DNA from: Clostridium magnum DSM 2767
GTDB lineage: Bacteria; Bacillota; Clostridia; Clostridiales; Clostridiaceae
Direction of reading: 5' to 3'
Assembly: GCF_001623875.1 (NCBI RefSeq)
Contig: NZ_LWAE01000003.1
Coordinates: 434,001 to 498,000, forward strand
Length of the DNA: 64,000 nucleotides
Shown: piece after piece, positions 1 to 8,041 of the stretch
Position numbering within the stretch: position 1 is the first letter of the stretch
Layout of the letters: every line of letters begins with the position of its first letter
Made by a program: the position numbers and the translations under genes
Notes under the pieces: generated by a model
What the model saw: the letters and a program-made list of their open reading frames with translations, nothing else
The model's database searches: none
What the model was told of the DNA's origin: nothing

Positions 1-78
1 ATCTAACTTAAAATAATAATTGTCACCTATTTATCCTTTTAGATTTTTTAAATGCTGTATACATTTATTTATTCGCAT

Positions 79-99
79 CACCCTCCCCCTAGGGGTGTG
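79..99. promoter_or_regulatory. CsoR/CstR-like palindromic operator candidate
   Basis: A GC-rich island in very AT-rich DNA, with CACCC and GGGTG arms around a CCCCCTAGGGG core. It resembles the palindrome next to the copper chaperone at 5045-5063, which shares CCCCCTAGG, and more loosely the TACCC/GGGTA operators at 46988-47008 and 54655-54669. CsoR-family repressors (Cu(I) or persulfide sensors) bind sequences of this kind. The controlled gene probably lies left of the window. Nothing else is recognisable in 1-164. Confidence 0.45.
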
Positions 100-164
100 T
101 CTTAATTATAAGTTATAATTTAAATTATTTCAATAACAACTTATGAAATAATTTGAAATTGAAA

Positions 165-217
165 AAGCCTTCTTGTGTTATACTTTTCCATAAAATTTAT
201 CAAACACGAAGAGGCTT
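165..217. terminator. Imperfect terminator hairpin
   Basis: The arms AAGCCTTCTTGTGTT and AACACGAAGAGGCTT pair with two mismatches around a 23-nt loop. T-rich sequence follows on the plus side and A-rich sequence precedes it, so it could end transcription from the left or from the small minus-strand gene at 300-455. Confidence 0.5.
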
Positions 218-299
218 CTTGTTTCTTTATTAAGTTTTAACCACATAAAGTTCTATAAATCTGTAAGCTATTATTTAACGTAAAGCTAGATATTTTACC

Positions 300-455
300 C
301 TAATGCATATTTTTATACTCCTTAGAATTTATATCTTTATCCCTATAAGCATAATCTCCATTAGATGCAATTCTTTCTACTTGATCAAGTCTATTATTGA
401 TTTGTCTTACTTCTGACTGAATGTTTAATAATAAATCCTTTATATCCTTATCCAT
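300..455 (-). CDS. Small hypothetical protein (51 aa)
   Basis: The start is set by AAAGGAG seven bases upstream of the ATG at 453-455. A longer in-frame version reaching 638 would run into the divergent ccdA gene and has no ribosome-binding site. The product is charged and probably helical: residues 1-30 carry a heptad-like pattern of I, L and V (DLLLNIQSEVRQINNRLDQVERI), suggesting a short coiled coil. I recognise no family. It lies divergent to ccdA with about 175 bp between the starts. Confidence 0.5.
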   Translation of the reverse strand: MDKDIKDLLLNIQSEVRQINNRLDQVERIASNGDYAYRDKDINSKEYKNMH

Positions 456-630
456 TTGATTCTGCTCCTTTCTTACAGTATTTTTTTCTAATAATCTAAT
501 ATTATACATAAATTCTTCACATTTTTCTTGTATAATATTATTTAGCATATACTGAGAAAATTTAATTATTAATTTTTTCAGAAAACAACTCTGCTTATTG
601 TAACTATTTCTATCGGAGGTGGATTTATCC

Positions 631-1335
631 TTGACCAATATATCTGTATTCTTAGCTTTTTCAGCTGGACTTCTTTCATTTTTATCACCTTGCGTTCTGC
701 CGCTGATTCCAGCTTATGTAAGTTATCTAACAGGTTCTTCCATTGAGAACTTAAATGACCGTAGGTCAAAGGTTATTACTTTGTACAGATCTTTTGGATT
801 CGTACTAGGATTTTCTATTATCTTCGTCTTTATGGGAGCATCTATAACTTCTATAGGTAAATTACTTATCTCTCACCAAATAATTTTTAAAAAACTTGGA
901 GGAATACTAATAGTTATATTTGGATTACATACTACAGGGATATTTAAGATTAGACTTTTTTATCATGAAAAAAGATTTATATCCTTTGATAGCATTCATG
1001 GTAAGTTTAGTTCTGTCCTTATGGGTATGGCTTTTGCAGCAGGCTGGACACCATGTATTGGACCTATATTGTCCTCTATTCTCATATATGCAACCAGTAT
1101 GGAAACTCTAAGTAAAGGTATTTTACTTCTTGTTATATATTCTCTTGGACTTGCGGTTCCATTTATACTAACAGCTCTTGCTATAGGAAGCTTCTCAAAA
1201 CAATTTAAAAAGTTTTCTAAATATCTTCCTACAGTTTCTATATTAAGTGGTATTTTAATGATAATAATGGGTATCATGATTTTTACTAATAAAATGAATG
1301 CTTTAAGCCGTTACTTTAACTTTTTTAACTTTTAG
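631..1335 (+). CDS. ccdA: CcdA-type cytochrome c biogenesis / thiol-disulfide transmembrane protein
   Basis: A polytopic membrane protein that carries reducing equivalents from cytoplasmic thioredoxin across the membrane to extracytoplasmic thioredoxin-like proteins. About 234 residues with six hydrophobic segments, the usual CcdA size. The two redox cysteines lie in SPCVLPLIPAYVSYLTG near residue 21 and GWTPCIGP near residue 142. I chose TTG at 631 because GGAGG at 615-619 is 11 nt upstream; a GTG at 619 overlaps that ribosome-binding site. A thioredoxin-like lipoprotein or anchored protein follows 13 nt later, which is the normal CcdA-ResA partnership. Anaerobes use such pairs for disulfide reduction of surface or metal-binding proteins. 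Confidence 0.9.
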   Translation: MTNISVFLAFSAGLLSFLSPCVLPLIPAYVSYLTGSSIENLNDRRSKVITLYRSFGFVLGFSIIFVFMGASITSIGKLLISHQIIFKKLGGILIVIFGLHTTGIFKIRLFYHEKRFISFDSIHGKFSSVLMGMAFAAGWTPCIGPILSSILIYATSMETLSKGILLLVIYSLGLAVPFILTALAIGSFSKQFKKFSKYLPTVSILSGILMIIMGIMIFTNKMNALSRYFNFFNF

Positions 1336-1348
1336 AAGAAGGAGAGAT

Positions 1349-1963
1349 ATGATTATGAAGAAAATACTATTTTCATTAACCATTGTCTTAATGGTAGGTG
1401 GTGCTATTTATACTGTAAATAACTATAACAAAACAAAATCGCCAAGTAACTACGATACTAAAGATACTCAGAGCAGTTCAAATAAGAGTAACACTAATTC
1501 TAGCAGCAATAAACCTACTGCAGAGCTAGTTGGAATAAATCAAGATTCTATTATAATGAAAGCTACAGACTTCAAATTAAAGGATTTAAATGGTAATGAA
1601 CTTTCTCTAAACGATCTTAGAGGAAAAAAAGTATTTTTAAATTTCTGGGCAACTTGGTGCCCTCCTTGCAAAGCTGAAATGCCTGAAATTGAAAAGCTTT
1701 ATCAGGAGACAAAAAATAGCGATTTAGTTATTCTTGCAGTTGATATTGGTGAACCTTTAAGTGATGTTAAAACATTCATAGATCAGAATAATTATAACTT
1801 TAAGGTACTTTTGGATTCTAATCAAAAAGTTGCAGCACAATATGGAATTTCTGCAATTCCTACTTCCTTTTTTATTGATAAAGAAGGAAATATTATATCA
1901 AAGCATACAGGCCCAATGAATACTGATCAGATGAAAGAATATATTAAAGGGCTTGATAAGTAG
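1349..1963 (+). CDS. Membrane-anchored TlpA/ResA-like thioredoxin
   Basis: An extracytoplasmic thiol-disulfide oxidoreductase, the likely acceptor of electrons from the adjacent CcdA. Residues 1-22 form an uncleaved signal anchor, about 30-57 are a Ser/Asn/Thr-rich linker, and 70-204 are an AhpC/TSA-TlpA thioredoxin fold. The active site is WCPPC (Cys104 and Cys107) in FWATWCPPCKAEMP, and the cis-proline loop is AIPTSFF. GGAG at 1341-1344 sits 4 nt before ATG 1349 and 10 nt before ATG 1355, so the second Met (MKKILF) is an equally good start. Cotranscribed with ccdA; a terminator at 2300-2329 closes the unit. Confidence 0.88.
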   Translation: MIMKKILFSLTIVLMVGGAIYTVNNYNKTKSPSNYDTKDTQSSSNKSNTNSSSNKPTAELVGINQDSIIMKATDFKLKDLNGNELSLNDLRGKKVFLNFWATWCPPCKAEMPEIEKLYQETKNSDLVILAVDIGEPLSDVKTFIDQNNYNFKVLLDSNQKVAAQYGISAIPTSFFIDKEGNIISKHTGPMNTDQMKEYIKGLDK

Positions 1964-2023
1964 TCAGTCCTAAAATTTCATCTATATTCATATTATATAT
2001 ATCAGTCTTCAGGCGGATTATAA

Positions 2024-2272
2024 ATGGGAACTTGGGAAAACAAACTTTTTTCACCAGACGTGCCATTTGCGAGATATCATTACAGTAGAAATACTAGATA
2101 TTTTCACCTAGTTGCAGAACCAATTAACCATAATATACTTAAAAATCTTTCTACAATGGAGCAACAATCAGCACAAGATCTTATAGGTGCTTTTATATTA
2201 CTCCCAAAGGAAAATTACATAGTAAGTCAGGAGATTCCATATAGAGATTATATTGTGCTACTACAGCAGTAG
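2024..2272 (+). pseudogene. Short orphan reading frame, possibly the N-terminal remnant of a multicopper oxidase
   Basis: An 82-codon frame with no convincing ribosome-binding site, lying between resA and a terminator at 2300. The first 35 residues include RYFHLVAEPI, which resembles, from memory, the first cupredoxin strand of multicopper oxidases; the remaining residues match nothing I know and contain no copper ligands. It may be the 5' stub of a copper enzyme that once shared the CcdA/ResA context, or a chance frame. The identity is uncertain. Confidence 0.3.
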
Positions 2273-2299
2273 GAAATACCCCAGCCACAATTAGGTAAG

Positions 2300-2329
2300 A
2301 ATGCCTATATTCTTAAAAGTATAGGCATT
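2300..2329 (+). terminator. Rho-independent terminator after ccdA-resA
   Basis: AATGCCTATA pairs perfectly with TATAGGCATT across a 10-nt loop and is followed by TTTG. It ends the ccdA-resA unit. The DNA from 2330 to 2537 has no intact gene; a 36-codon open frame on the minus strand (2357-2467) is too short and unrecognised to call. Confidence 0.75.
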
Positions 2330-2537
2330 TGTAATCAGTTCTTATCAGCTGCTTCATTATTTAAACCCTCTAGATTTGCCCGAAGCTAAAAATATTTCTT
2401 CAGTTGGTGTAAAAATCATATTGATTGGGGTAGTAAGTTCTTTCTCAAATACTTCTATAGTATAGCCTCAATTAATTATTCATTAAAGCTTTTCAAACCT
2501 ACCACTATTGTTCTTTTAAGCATTCCATTATATTACA

Positions 2538-2884
2538 GAGATTCACCACAAAAATAAAAAGTATTACCTCCAGGCACTGCGCTAAAACTATCAAATGAAA
2601 TAGAAAATGGACTGGAAGCATAGTGAACCTATGATAAAGAGATGCCTATCCAAGCAGTACGTGCTAGTGGCGTAGTAGGAAAGCATGAAGTTTTAATAAT
2701 TGGTGAAGATGATAAAATAGAGATAAGCCATGAGTCTTTTTCAAGGAAAGCTTTTGCACTACGTGATATTAATCCAGTAAACTATATTTATAAAAAATCC
2801 GGATACTACGAAATGAAAGATATATTAGATCTTAAGAAAATATTATATAGATACATTAATACTTTCGATAGTGTCTTAGGTTAA
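2538..2884 (+). pseudogene. Decayed 4-hydroxy-tetrahydrodipicolinate reductase (DapB-like) gene
   Basis: Remnant of a DapB-family NAD(P)-dependent reductase; only the C-terminal catalytic half is left. EIHHKNKK (from 2538) matches the DapB E-x-H-H-x-x-K active-site motif, followed by a frameshift near 2561. PPGTALKLSNEI in the next frame matches the DapB PSGTA loop. TAG-TGA stops follow at about 2621-2626, then an open stretch from 2642 contains AVRASGVVGKHEVL and SHESFSRKAFA, the typical DapB C-terminal blocks, ending in KDILDLKKILYRYI. The Rossmann-fold N-terminus is absent. With one frameshift, tandem stops and no start it cannot be functional; the 80-codon frame at 2642 is the part a gene finder would pick. 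Confidence 0.8.
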
Positions 2885-3001
2885 AATATAATTTAAAATC
2901 TAAATAAGTAAGAACTAAATTTTTAAAAAAGCTTAGCTAAATTTTGATAAGATAAAATCAGTTTTCAACTAGGCTTTAATATATTAAGTCTTTCAGAACT
3001 A

Positions 3002-3706
3002 TTAATCTTTTTTAGAAACATATAATTTTTTAGAACTGTCTATGGTAGCAAGATAAATATTTTTCATATCATCTTCATTATACATGGCAAGATTATTCAT
3101 AATCCATTCTTTATTTGCTCCTGATTTAATTAGATTTTCTTCAAATAATTTTCCATCATTAATAATAACCAAAGGTAAATCTACTGGTTTCGCAGTAAGC
3201 TTTAAATCTGTTGGAGTAACTGATCTGAGGTTTTCTTTTTTTATAGTACTAAAATGTCCATTAGGTTCAAGAATTACATATTTGACTTCCGAAACATCAA
3301 AAATATTCTTAAGCCTTAATTCACTCATAAGCAAATCAACATTTATAAAATGTTTTTTCAAATTTTTTCTTATTATTTTCCCATCATCTATTAAAATTAT
3401 AGGTTTACCATTAAAAAACAAAGATAAATCTCTATTTTTCAGAGATATTAAACTAATTATATAATGCCAGAAAAATAAAGTTATTAACGGAGCCATTATA
3501 TATGTAAAAGAAATCTCTCCATCTAGTAATGGTGCAACTGTAAGTGCTCCAAGTATCCATACCAATACAAAGTCATAAGCAGTTAGCTGATTTAATGTTC
3601 TTTTTAATATATATCTTCCTACTAAAAAAGCTGTTATACCTACTATAAAGGTTCTTATTATATACCCAAATAGTGAAATATCTTTAATAACACCGAAAAA
3701 ACTCAC
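3002..3706 (-). CDS. DUF421 (YetF/YcaP-like) membrane protein
   Basis: About 234 residues with the DUF421 layout: three transmembrane helices in residues 15-85, then two repeats of a small cytoplasmic alpha/beta domain (KPIILIDDGKI near 100-110, DLPLVIINDGKL near 180). GTG start at 3704-3706 with GGAGGGAG seven bases upstream. It sits 13 nt behind a second DUF421 gene and is presumably cotranslated with it. DUF421 proteins are often found with DUF1657 and SpoVA genes in spore-formers, where the mobile spoVA-2mob operon affects spore heat resistance; no spoVA gene is visible here. The biochemical role is unknown. Confidence 0.85.
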   Translation of the reverse strand: MSFFGVIKDISLFGYIIRTFIVGITAFLVGRYILKRTLNQLTAYDFVLVWILGALTVAPLLDGEISFTYIMAPLITLFFWHYIISLISLKNRDLSLFFNGKPIILIDDGKIIRKNLKKHFINVDLLMSELRLKNIFDVSEVKYVILEPNGHFSTIKKENLRSVTPTDLKLTAKPVDLPLVIINDGKLFEENLIKSGANKEWIMNNLAMYNEDDMKNIYLATIDSSKKLYVSKKD

Positions 3707-3719
3707 TATAAACTCCCTC

Positions 3720-4418
3720 CTATGAACTTACATATAATTTTTTATCAGGAGCTAAAATTCCTAAATAAATATTATTTGCATTATCTATGTTATTAGATTT
3801 AATTTCCTTCTCAATCCAATCATAATCTAAGTTATTCTTTTTAAGAATTTTTTCATCTATTTTCCCTTTATAAATAAGAATTTGAGATAAAGTGTCTTGT
3901 GATGATTCCATTGCCATATCTAATTTAGCTATAGGAAGATTATTGTTATTTACAGCAACACTAAAATCCCCTGTAGCTTCAGCGATTAAATATTCCACTT
4001 TTTCAAGATTATGTGCATCTTTTTGCCTTAATATAGAAAATAAATTATCAATTGTTAGCTTTGCTTTTGAAATATTATTCTTTATCACCTTGCCGTTTTT
4101 AACCAGTATTATAGGCTTTTGAGAAACTACAGATAGAGCTTTAAAATATAAGTATGAAATAAATAAATTAATTAAAGTGTATATAGTGATTATAACTATT
4201 GCGTCTATTAATCTTGATTTAGGATTGACCATACGAGACGCTGCAATATGACTAATACCTGCAGCCATTAAAAAGTTATATGATGTTAGTATACCAGGTT
4301 GACGAAATCCCATTATCTTAGCTGAACCAAACAACATAAAATACAAAATAGATGCTCTAATAAATAATTCAAGTATATTTAGCTTTTCACCTTGAAAGAA
4401 GATAGTATATAAATTCAT
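3720..4418 (-). CDS. DUF421 (YetF/YcaP-like) membrane protein, first of a tandem pair
   Basis: A 232-residue paralogue of the downstream gene. N-terminal helices cover about 15-95, including the characteristic GFRQPGILTSYNFLMAAGISHIAA (19-42 region; key residues R, Q, P, Y) and then a duplicated cytoplasmic domain with KPIILVKNGKVIKNN and a C-terminal NNIYLGILAPDKKLYVSS. ATG start with GAGGTGAT upstream. The two copies differ enough (the first extends further before helix 1) to suggest an obligate heteromeric pair rather than a recent duplication. Divergent from the DUF1657 gene, with a 118-bp shared promoter region. Confidence 0.85.
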   Translation of the reverse strand: MNLYTIFFQGEKLNILELFIRASILYFMLFGSAKIMGFRQPGILTSYNFLMAAGISHIAASRMVNPKSRLIDAIVIITIYTLINLFISYLYFKALSVVSQKPIILVKNGKVIKNNISKAKLTIDNLFSILRQKDAHNLEKVEYLIAEATGDFSVAVNNNNLPIAKLDMAMESSQDTLSQILIYKGKIDEKILKKNNLDYDWIEKEIKSNNIDNANNIYLGILAPDKKLYVSS

Positions 4419-4536
4419 AGTATCACCTCAAAGTATATTTTAGGCAAAAATACTTACATTATGTATGTAACCTAAGTTTTTATAATCTACACATAATAAC
4501 GTTATAAAATTTTATATTTTAAAGGAGGAACTTAAT

Positions 4537-4740
4537 ATGGCTACAGTAAATGACCTTGAAAAAGCTTTAACAGGTGCTCAAGGATTAGCAGCTCAATTAA
4601 AAACATTTTCCCTAGATACAAACGATCAACAGGCAAAGGAAACTTTTAAACAACTGGCGCATACAACTGAAAATGTAGCACAGACACTAAAAAATAGACT
4701 TGAGTTTGTAAAATCAGAGGAACCACAATATAGAGAATAA
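4537..4740 (+). CDS. DUF1657 small protein
   Basis: 67 residues, fully helical in appearance, with the family pattern MATVNDLEKALTGAQGLAAQ at the start and TLKNRLEFVKSEEPQYRE at the end. AAAGGAGG lies 9 nt upstream of the ATG. DUF1657 genes are known neighbours of DUF421 and SpoVA genes in Bacillales and Clostridia and are commonly expressed in the forespore; that link is family knowledge, since no sigma-G promoter was proved here. A strong hairpin terminator follows 10 nt after the stop. Confidence 0.85.
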   Translation: MATVNDLEKALTGAQGLAAQLKTFSLDTNDQQAKETFKQLAHTTENVAQTLKNRLEFVKSEEPQYRE

Positions 4741-4750
4741 AATTATAATA

Positions 4751-4782
4751 AAAACTCTGGCAGCTACATGCTCCAGAGTTTT
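4751..4782. terminator. Bidirectional terminator
   Basis: AAAACTCTGG pairs perfectly with CCAGAGTTTT around a 12-nt loop, with T-rich sequence on both strands. It lies between the convergent DUF1657 gene and the copper chaperone gene. Confidence 0.85.
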
Positions 4783-4793
4783 CTTATTAATCA

Positions 4794-5009
4794 TTATACT
4801 TCTTCTATACTAACTACTTCATATCCTGCATCTTCGATAGCAAATTTTATATCGCCATCTTTAACTTCGCTACTTGCATAAATTACTGCAGTTTTTGAAT
4901 TTAAATCAACATTTACATCTGTTACTCCGTTGATATCCTCTAAAGCATTCTTAACATGGTTAACGCAGTGTCCACAACTCATTCCTTCAACTATGATACT
5001 CTTTTTCAT
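4794..5009 (-). CDS. copZ: CopZ-like copper chaperone (HMA domain)
   Basis: A 71-residue single heavy-metal-associated domain that binds Cu(I) through GMSCGHCVNHV (Cys-x-x-Cys near residues 10-13) and would pass it to a P-type ATPase. Ferredoxin-like beta-alpha-beta pattern, ending in DAGYEVVSIEEV. The ATG at 5007-5009 is chosen because GGAGAAAG lies 4 nt upstream; the in-frame ATG at 5027 has no such site. A CsoR-like palindrome lies 36 nt upstream. No copA is present on this side, so the chaperone stands alone between DUF1657 and the histidine kinase gene. Confidence 0.9.
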   Translation of the reverse strand: MKKSIIVEGMSCGHCVNHVKNALEDINGVTDVNVDLNSKTAVIYASSEVKDGDIKFAIEDAGYEVVSIEEV

Positions 5010-5044
5010 TTTTCTTTCTCCTTCCATTTAGCCAATCTCATCGA

Positions 5045-5063
5045 CTCCCCCTAGGTGGGGGTA
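5045..5063 (-). promoter_or_regulatory. CsoR-like operator upstream of copZ
   Basis: CTCCCCCTAGGTGGGGGTA, with CCCCC/GGGGG arms and a TACCC end when read on the minus strand. It lies between the putative promoter (TATGAT at about 5063-5068, minus strand) and the copZ start. CsoR represses copper-resistance genes from TACCC...GGGTA palindromes until Cu(I) binds, so copper induction of copZ is the natural reading. No csoR gene is in the window. Confidence 0.65.
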
Positions 5064-5116
5064 TCATATCTTCATATTACTACTTTTTATAAAAAAACAC
5101 AATATGTTTGAACCAA

Positions 5117-6487
5117 TTATTTTAAAGATTTAAAGCGTATAGTAAATTTAGATCCTTTATTGACTTCACTTTCTACATCTATAGAAGCTGAATGAAGTGT
5201 TAATATATTTTTCACTATAGTTAGTCCTATCCCACTTCCTTCAATCTTATTCCTACTTTTATCTCCTCTATATAATCTTTCAAATATAAACGGTAAATCT
5301 TCCTTGCTAATACCCATACCATTATCTCTTATGCTAACAATAATTTCATTTTTCTTCTTAGCTAAGTTAACCCATATGCTGCCACCTTCATTTGTAAACT
5401 TTACCGCATTAGATAGAATATTTACAAATACCTGCCTTAATTTATACTTATCTCCTAAAATTACATAGCTTTCATTAGGCTTAGTATTATAAGTTAACTC
5501 GATATTCTTTTCTTTTGAGACAATTAAGAAATCGTCACATACAGAAGTTATCAGTTCATTTAATTGAAGTTTTTCTTCATCTAAAACAATACCTTCTGAT
5601 TCAAACCTTTTCAAAACATTTAAATTGTTTAAGAGTTTGCCAAATCTAATAACCTCATCATTTAAAGCTGTTAATTGTTCCGTATTCACTGGAAAAATAC
5701 CATCTATCATCGCTTCTAAATTGTTTTGAAGTACATTTAAAGGCGTTCTTATTTCATGTGATATGTCAGAAATAAGCCTTCTTCTTAGTATATCCTGTTG
5801 ATTAAGCCTATCTCCTAGTGTATTTATGCTGCTTTTAAGATTGTTAAGTTCTAGTATATCTGTATCTACATTTGTTCTTGAATTATAATCCCCTTTAGAA
5901 AGCTTTACCGAAATATCTGATACTTCCCTGATGGGCACAGAGAATTGCTTTGAAAAGTATAAGCTTACAACTATCACAATAATAAGTGTAAGAATTATAC
6001 TTGCTCCAATTCCTTTATTTATTGACAGTTTAAAATTTATATCATCGGCGGATAATAGTACCGAAGAGTATTGCCCTATTCCAATATAACCTACAACACT
6101 ACCGTTGTAATTTATAGGGAAATTGGTAGTATTATAAACTCCTTCATTGGCATTATCAATAGCTTTTAAGTGCTCTTTTTCTTTAATATCATTAGGGTCC
6201 ATTGTCCAAATAAGTTTTTTATTTGCATCCAATAGTGTTAAACAATAATTGCTCATAAAAGCTTCATGTTCCATCTCCATCCCTGATTCTTTTGTCCACT
6301 GCTTATCTCTCTTATATATTTCTTGAAAGTACTGTACTATTCTCTGGTTTCTTTTCTCTTGATTGTTAAGCATATATTCATTAAACTTATTATTTATTGT
6401 AAAATTTACAAAGAGTGCAGTAAGTATAGTGGCTAATATTGAGCAAACTAATATTATTATACTTAGTTTTCTCCTGATACTGTACAT
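5117..6487 (-). CDS. Two-component sensor histidine kinase (HAMP-HisKA-HATPase)
   Basis: 456 residues: TM1 about 8-30, an extracytoplasmic sensor region 31-160, TM2 about 160-178, HAMP 178-230, a HisKA domain with phospho-acceptor His244 in SDISHEIRTPLN, and a HATPase domain with an N box (NILSNAVKF) and G boxes (DNGMGIS, GSGIGLTIV). It phosphorylates the response regulator encoded immediately upstream: the TGA of the regulator and the ATG of this gene overlap by one base (TGATG), so translation is coupled. The stimulus is unknown. Its neighbour is copZ, but a separate promoter and operator precede copZ, so a copper role is only a guess. Confidence 0.92.
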   Translation of the reverse strand: MYSIRRKLSIIILVCSILATILTALFVNFTINNKFNEYMLNNQEKRNQRIVQYFQEIYKRDKQWTKESGMEMEHEAFMSNYCLTLLDANKKLIWTMDPNDIKEKEHLKAIDNANEGVYNTTNFPINYNGSVVGYIGIGQYSSVLLSADDINFKLSINKGIGASIILTLIIVIVVSLYFSKQFSVPIREVSDISVKLSKGDYNSRTNVDTDILELNNLKSSINTLGDRLNQQDILRRRLISDISHEIRTPLNVLQNNLEAMIDGIFPVNTEQLTALNDEVIRFGKLLNNLNVLKRFESEGIVLDEEKLQLNELITSVCDDFLIVSKEKNIELTYNTKPNESYVILGDKYKLRQVFVNILSNAVKFTNEGGSIWVNLAKKKNEIIVSIRDNGMGISKEDLPFIFERLYRGDKSRNKIEGSGIGLTIVKNILTLHSASIDVESEVNKGSKFTIRFKSLK

Positions 6488-7170
6488 CAGCTTTCACCAC
6501 CAAACTTATATCCTAACCTTGTAACTGTTAAAATATACTTAGGATTTTTGCTATCTTCTTCTATCTTTTTTCTTATATTTTTTATATGAACGTCTATTGT
6601 CCTGTCAAAACCTTCAAAATCTATTCCAAAGACTTTTTCAATTAACTGTTCCCTACTAAATGCTCTTCCCTTATTTACTGCAAGCAAATAAAGAATATCA
6701 AATTCATTAGGGGTTAGAGAAACTTCCTCATCCTTTACTGTTACTGTTCTGCTATCCTTAAAAATCTTCAAATCACCGCTAATAATTGTATTGTTGTTAC
6801 TACTCTCTGCATCTATTCTTCTGAACAAAGCATTAACTCTAGCAGTCAGTTCTCTAGGACTAAAAGGCTTCACCAAATAATCATCTGCTCCAATATTTAG
6901 ACCCTCTATTTTGTCTTCAAGAGCAGACTTAGCTGTCAGCATATAGATATATACATCTGACTTAGTTCTTATAATCCTGCATATTTCTTCACCCTGCATA
7001 TCAGGGAGCATTAAATCTAATATAACTAAATTAAAATTATGTGAATGGAAAAGTTTTAATCCATCAGCTCCGTTGGCCGCAGAATAAACCTTATATGCAT
7101 CTTTTTCTAAATATGCTTTTATTACTCCCGATACTTTTTCTTCATCTTCTATAATTAATATATTCTTCAT
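6487..7170 (-). CDS. OmpR/PhoB-family response regulator
   Basis: About 227 residues: receiver domain 1-115 with phospho-acceptor Asp52 in VILDLMLPD, acidic pair ED near 8-9, conserved K in LVKPFSPRELTARV, and a winged-helix DNA-binding domain ending in RTIDVHIKNIRKKI and VTRLGYKFGGES. The ATG at 7168-7170 follows GGGGTGAG; a GTG nine bases further up overlaps that site and is less likely. First gene of an RR-HK operon. Upstream, TGAAGA is repeated with 11-bp phase at about 7214-7231, a spacing typical of OmpR-family binding sites, so autoregulation is possible. Confidence 0.92.
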   Translation of the reverse strand: MKNILIIEDEEKVSGVIKAYLEKDAYKVYSAANGADGLKLFHSHNFNLVILDLMLPDMQGEEICRIIRTKSDVYIYMLTAKSALEDKIEGLNIGADDYLVKPFSPRELTARVNALFRRIDAESSNNNTIISGDLKIFKDSRTVTVKDEEVSLTPNEFDILYLLAVNKGRAFSREQLIEKVFGIDFEGFDRTIDVHIKNIRKKIEEDSKNPKYILTVTRLGYKFGGES

Positions 7171-7425
7171 AAAACTCACCCCAATTTATTAAGTATATTT
7201 ATACTATAACATAACTGTGAAGATTTTATGAAGATGCATCCAGAGAAACTAGCGAACCACTAACTTTCATTATTTATGAGTTACTGTTCACCATTTACTT
7301 TATAACTTCAGTATAAAATAAAAAGAGCTAGGAATCACCAAACTCTTGTAAGTACATTATTTATTATTACTAAAAAACATTAAGGGTTTTCTAAGGTATT
7401 AACAATATCGTTGACCCATAGTTTT

Positions 7426-7926
7426 CTATTGCAACATAACTAGCTTTTTTAAGTAACAGAACAAATTGCCTGGCTTTTCATCTCCGTAATAGTAATGAGA
7501 TAATACGTCATCAAGCCATATTACTATTATACTTAAAAAGTACCATAAAATAGAGTTCTGTAAGCATATCTGCCCCATAAAATTAAATTTATCTTGGGAA
7601 TAATCCCATACATTTAAATTTAGGTATGCATTTAAAAATAGTCCTGTTAACAGTTCTACTGCAATAATGAAGGATCCTCCCATAATTACCTGCTGCCACA
7701 TCTTTAAATTGTAGTACGCTGGTTTATCATTAAAAGATCCTATTATTACAGCACAAAAACCACCTATAGGAAACATCCATAAAGAAGTCCATCCACATAA
7801 ACTCCATTTAGATATTCCTTGGACCCCTATTAATACACCAGCAATAGCTCTTAAAAATACTTCTATGTTCAAATATATACTACCAAATATAAGAAAGTGA
7901 ACTATCTTGTTCTTTTTATGCCTCAC
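7426..7926 (-). CDS. Putative ABC-transporter type IV / CmpB-like membrane protein
   Basis: About 166 residues with four to five hydrophobic segments. Sequence blocks SLCGWTSLWMFPIGG, AVELLTG and NFMGQICLQNSILWYFLS match the PF06541 'putative ABC-transporter type IV' family, despite which no transport role is proved and no ATPase is adjacent. The GTG at 7924-7926 follows GAGGTGG by about 5 nt; a GTG three codons upstream overlaps that site. It stands alone between the two-component system and the siderophore ATPase gene. Confidence 0.72.
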   Translation of the reverse strand: MRHKKNKIVHFLIFGSIYLNIEVFLRAIAGVLIGVQGISKWSLCGWTSLWMFPIGGFCAVIIGSFNDKPAYYNLKMWQQVIMGGSFIIAVELLTGLFLNAYLNLNVWDYSQDKFNFMGQICLQNSILWYFLSIIVIWLDDVLSHYYYGDEKPGNLFCYLKKLVMLQ

Positions 7927-8041
7927 AAATACCACCTCTTATGATGTAGTATTACCTGATAAAATAACCATATTCTATATTATTTTATGAGTGTACTCTT
8001 TATTAACTGCATTATTACATACAATTAGAATACAATATCAC

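Noticed and set aside
2357..2467. 36-codon open frame on the minus strand (EVFEKELTTPINMIF...)
   Set aside because: Looks protein-like but too short, closed by stops upstream and not matched to any family I know.
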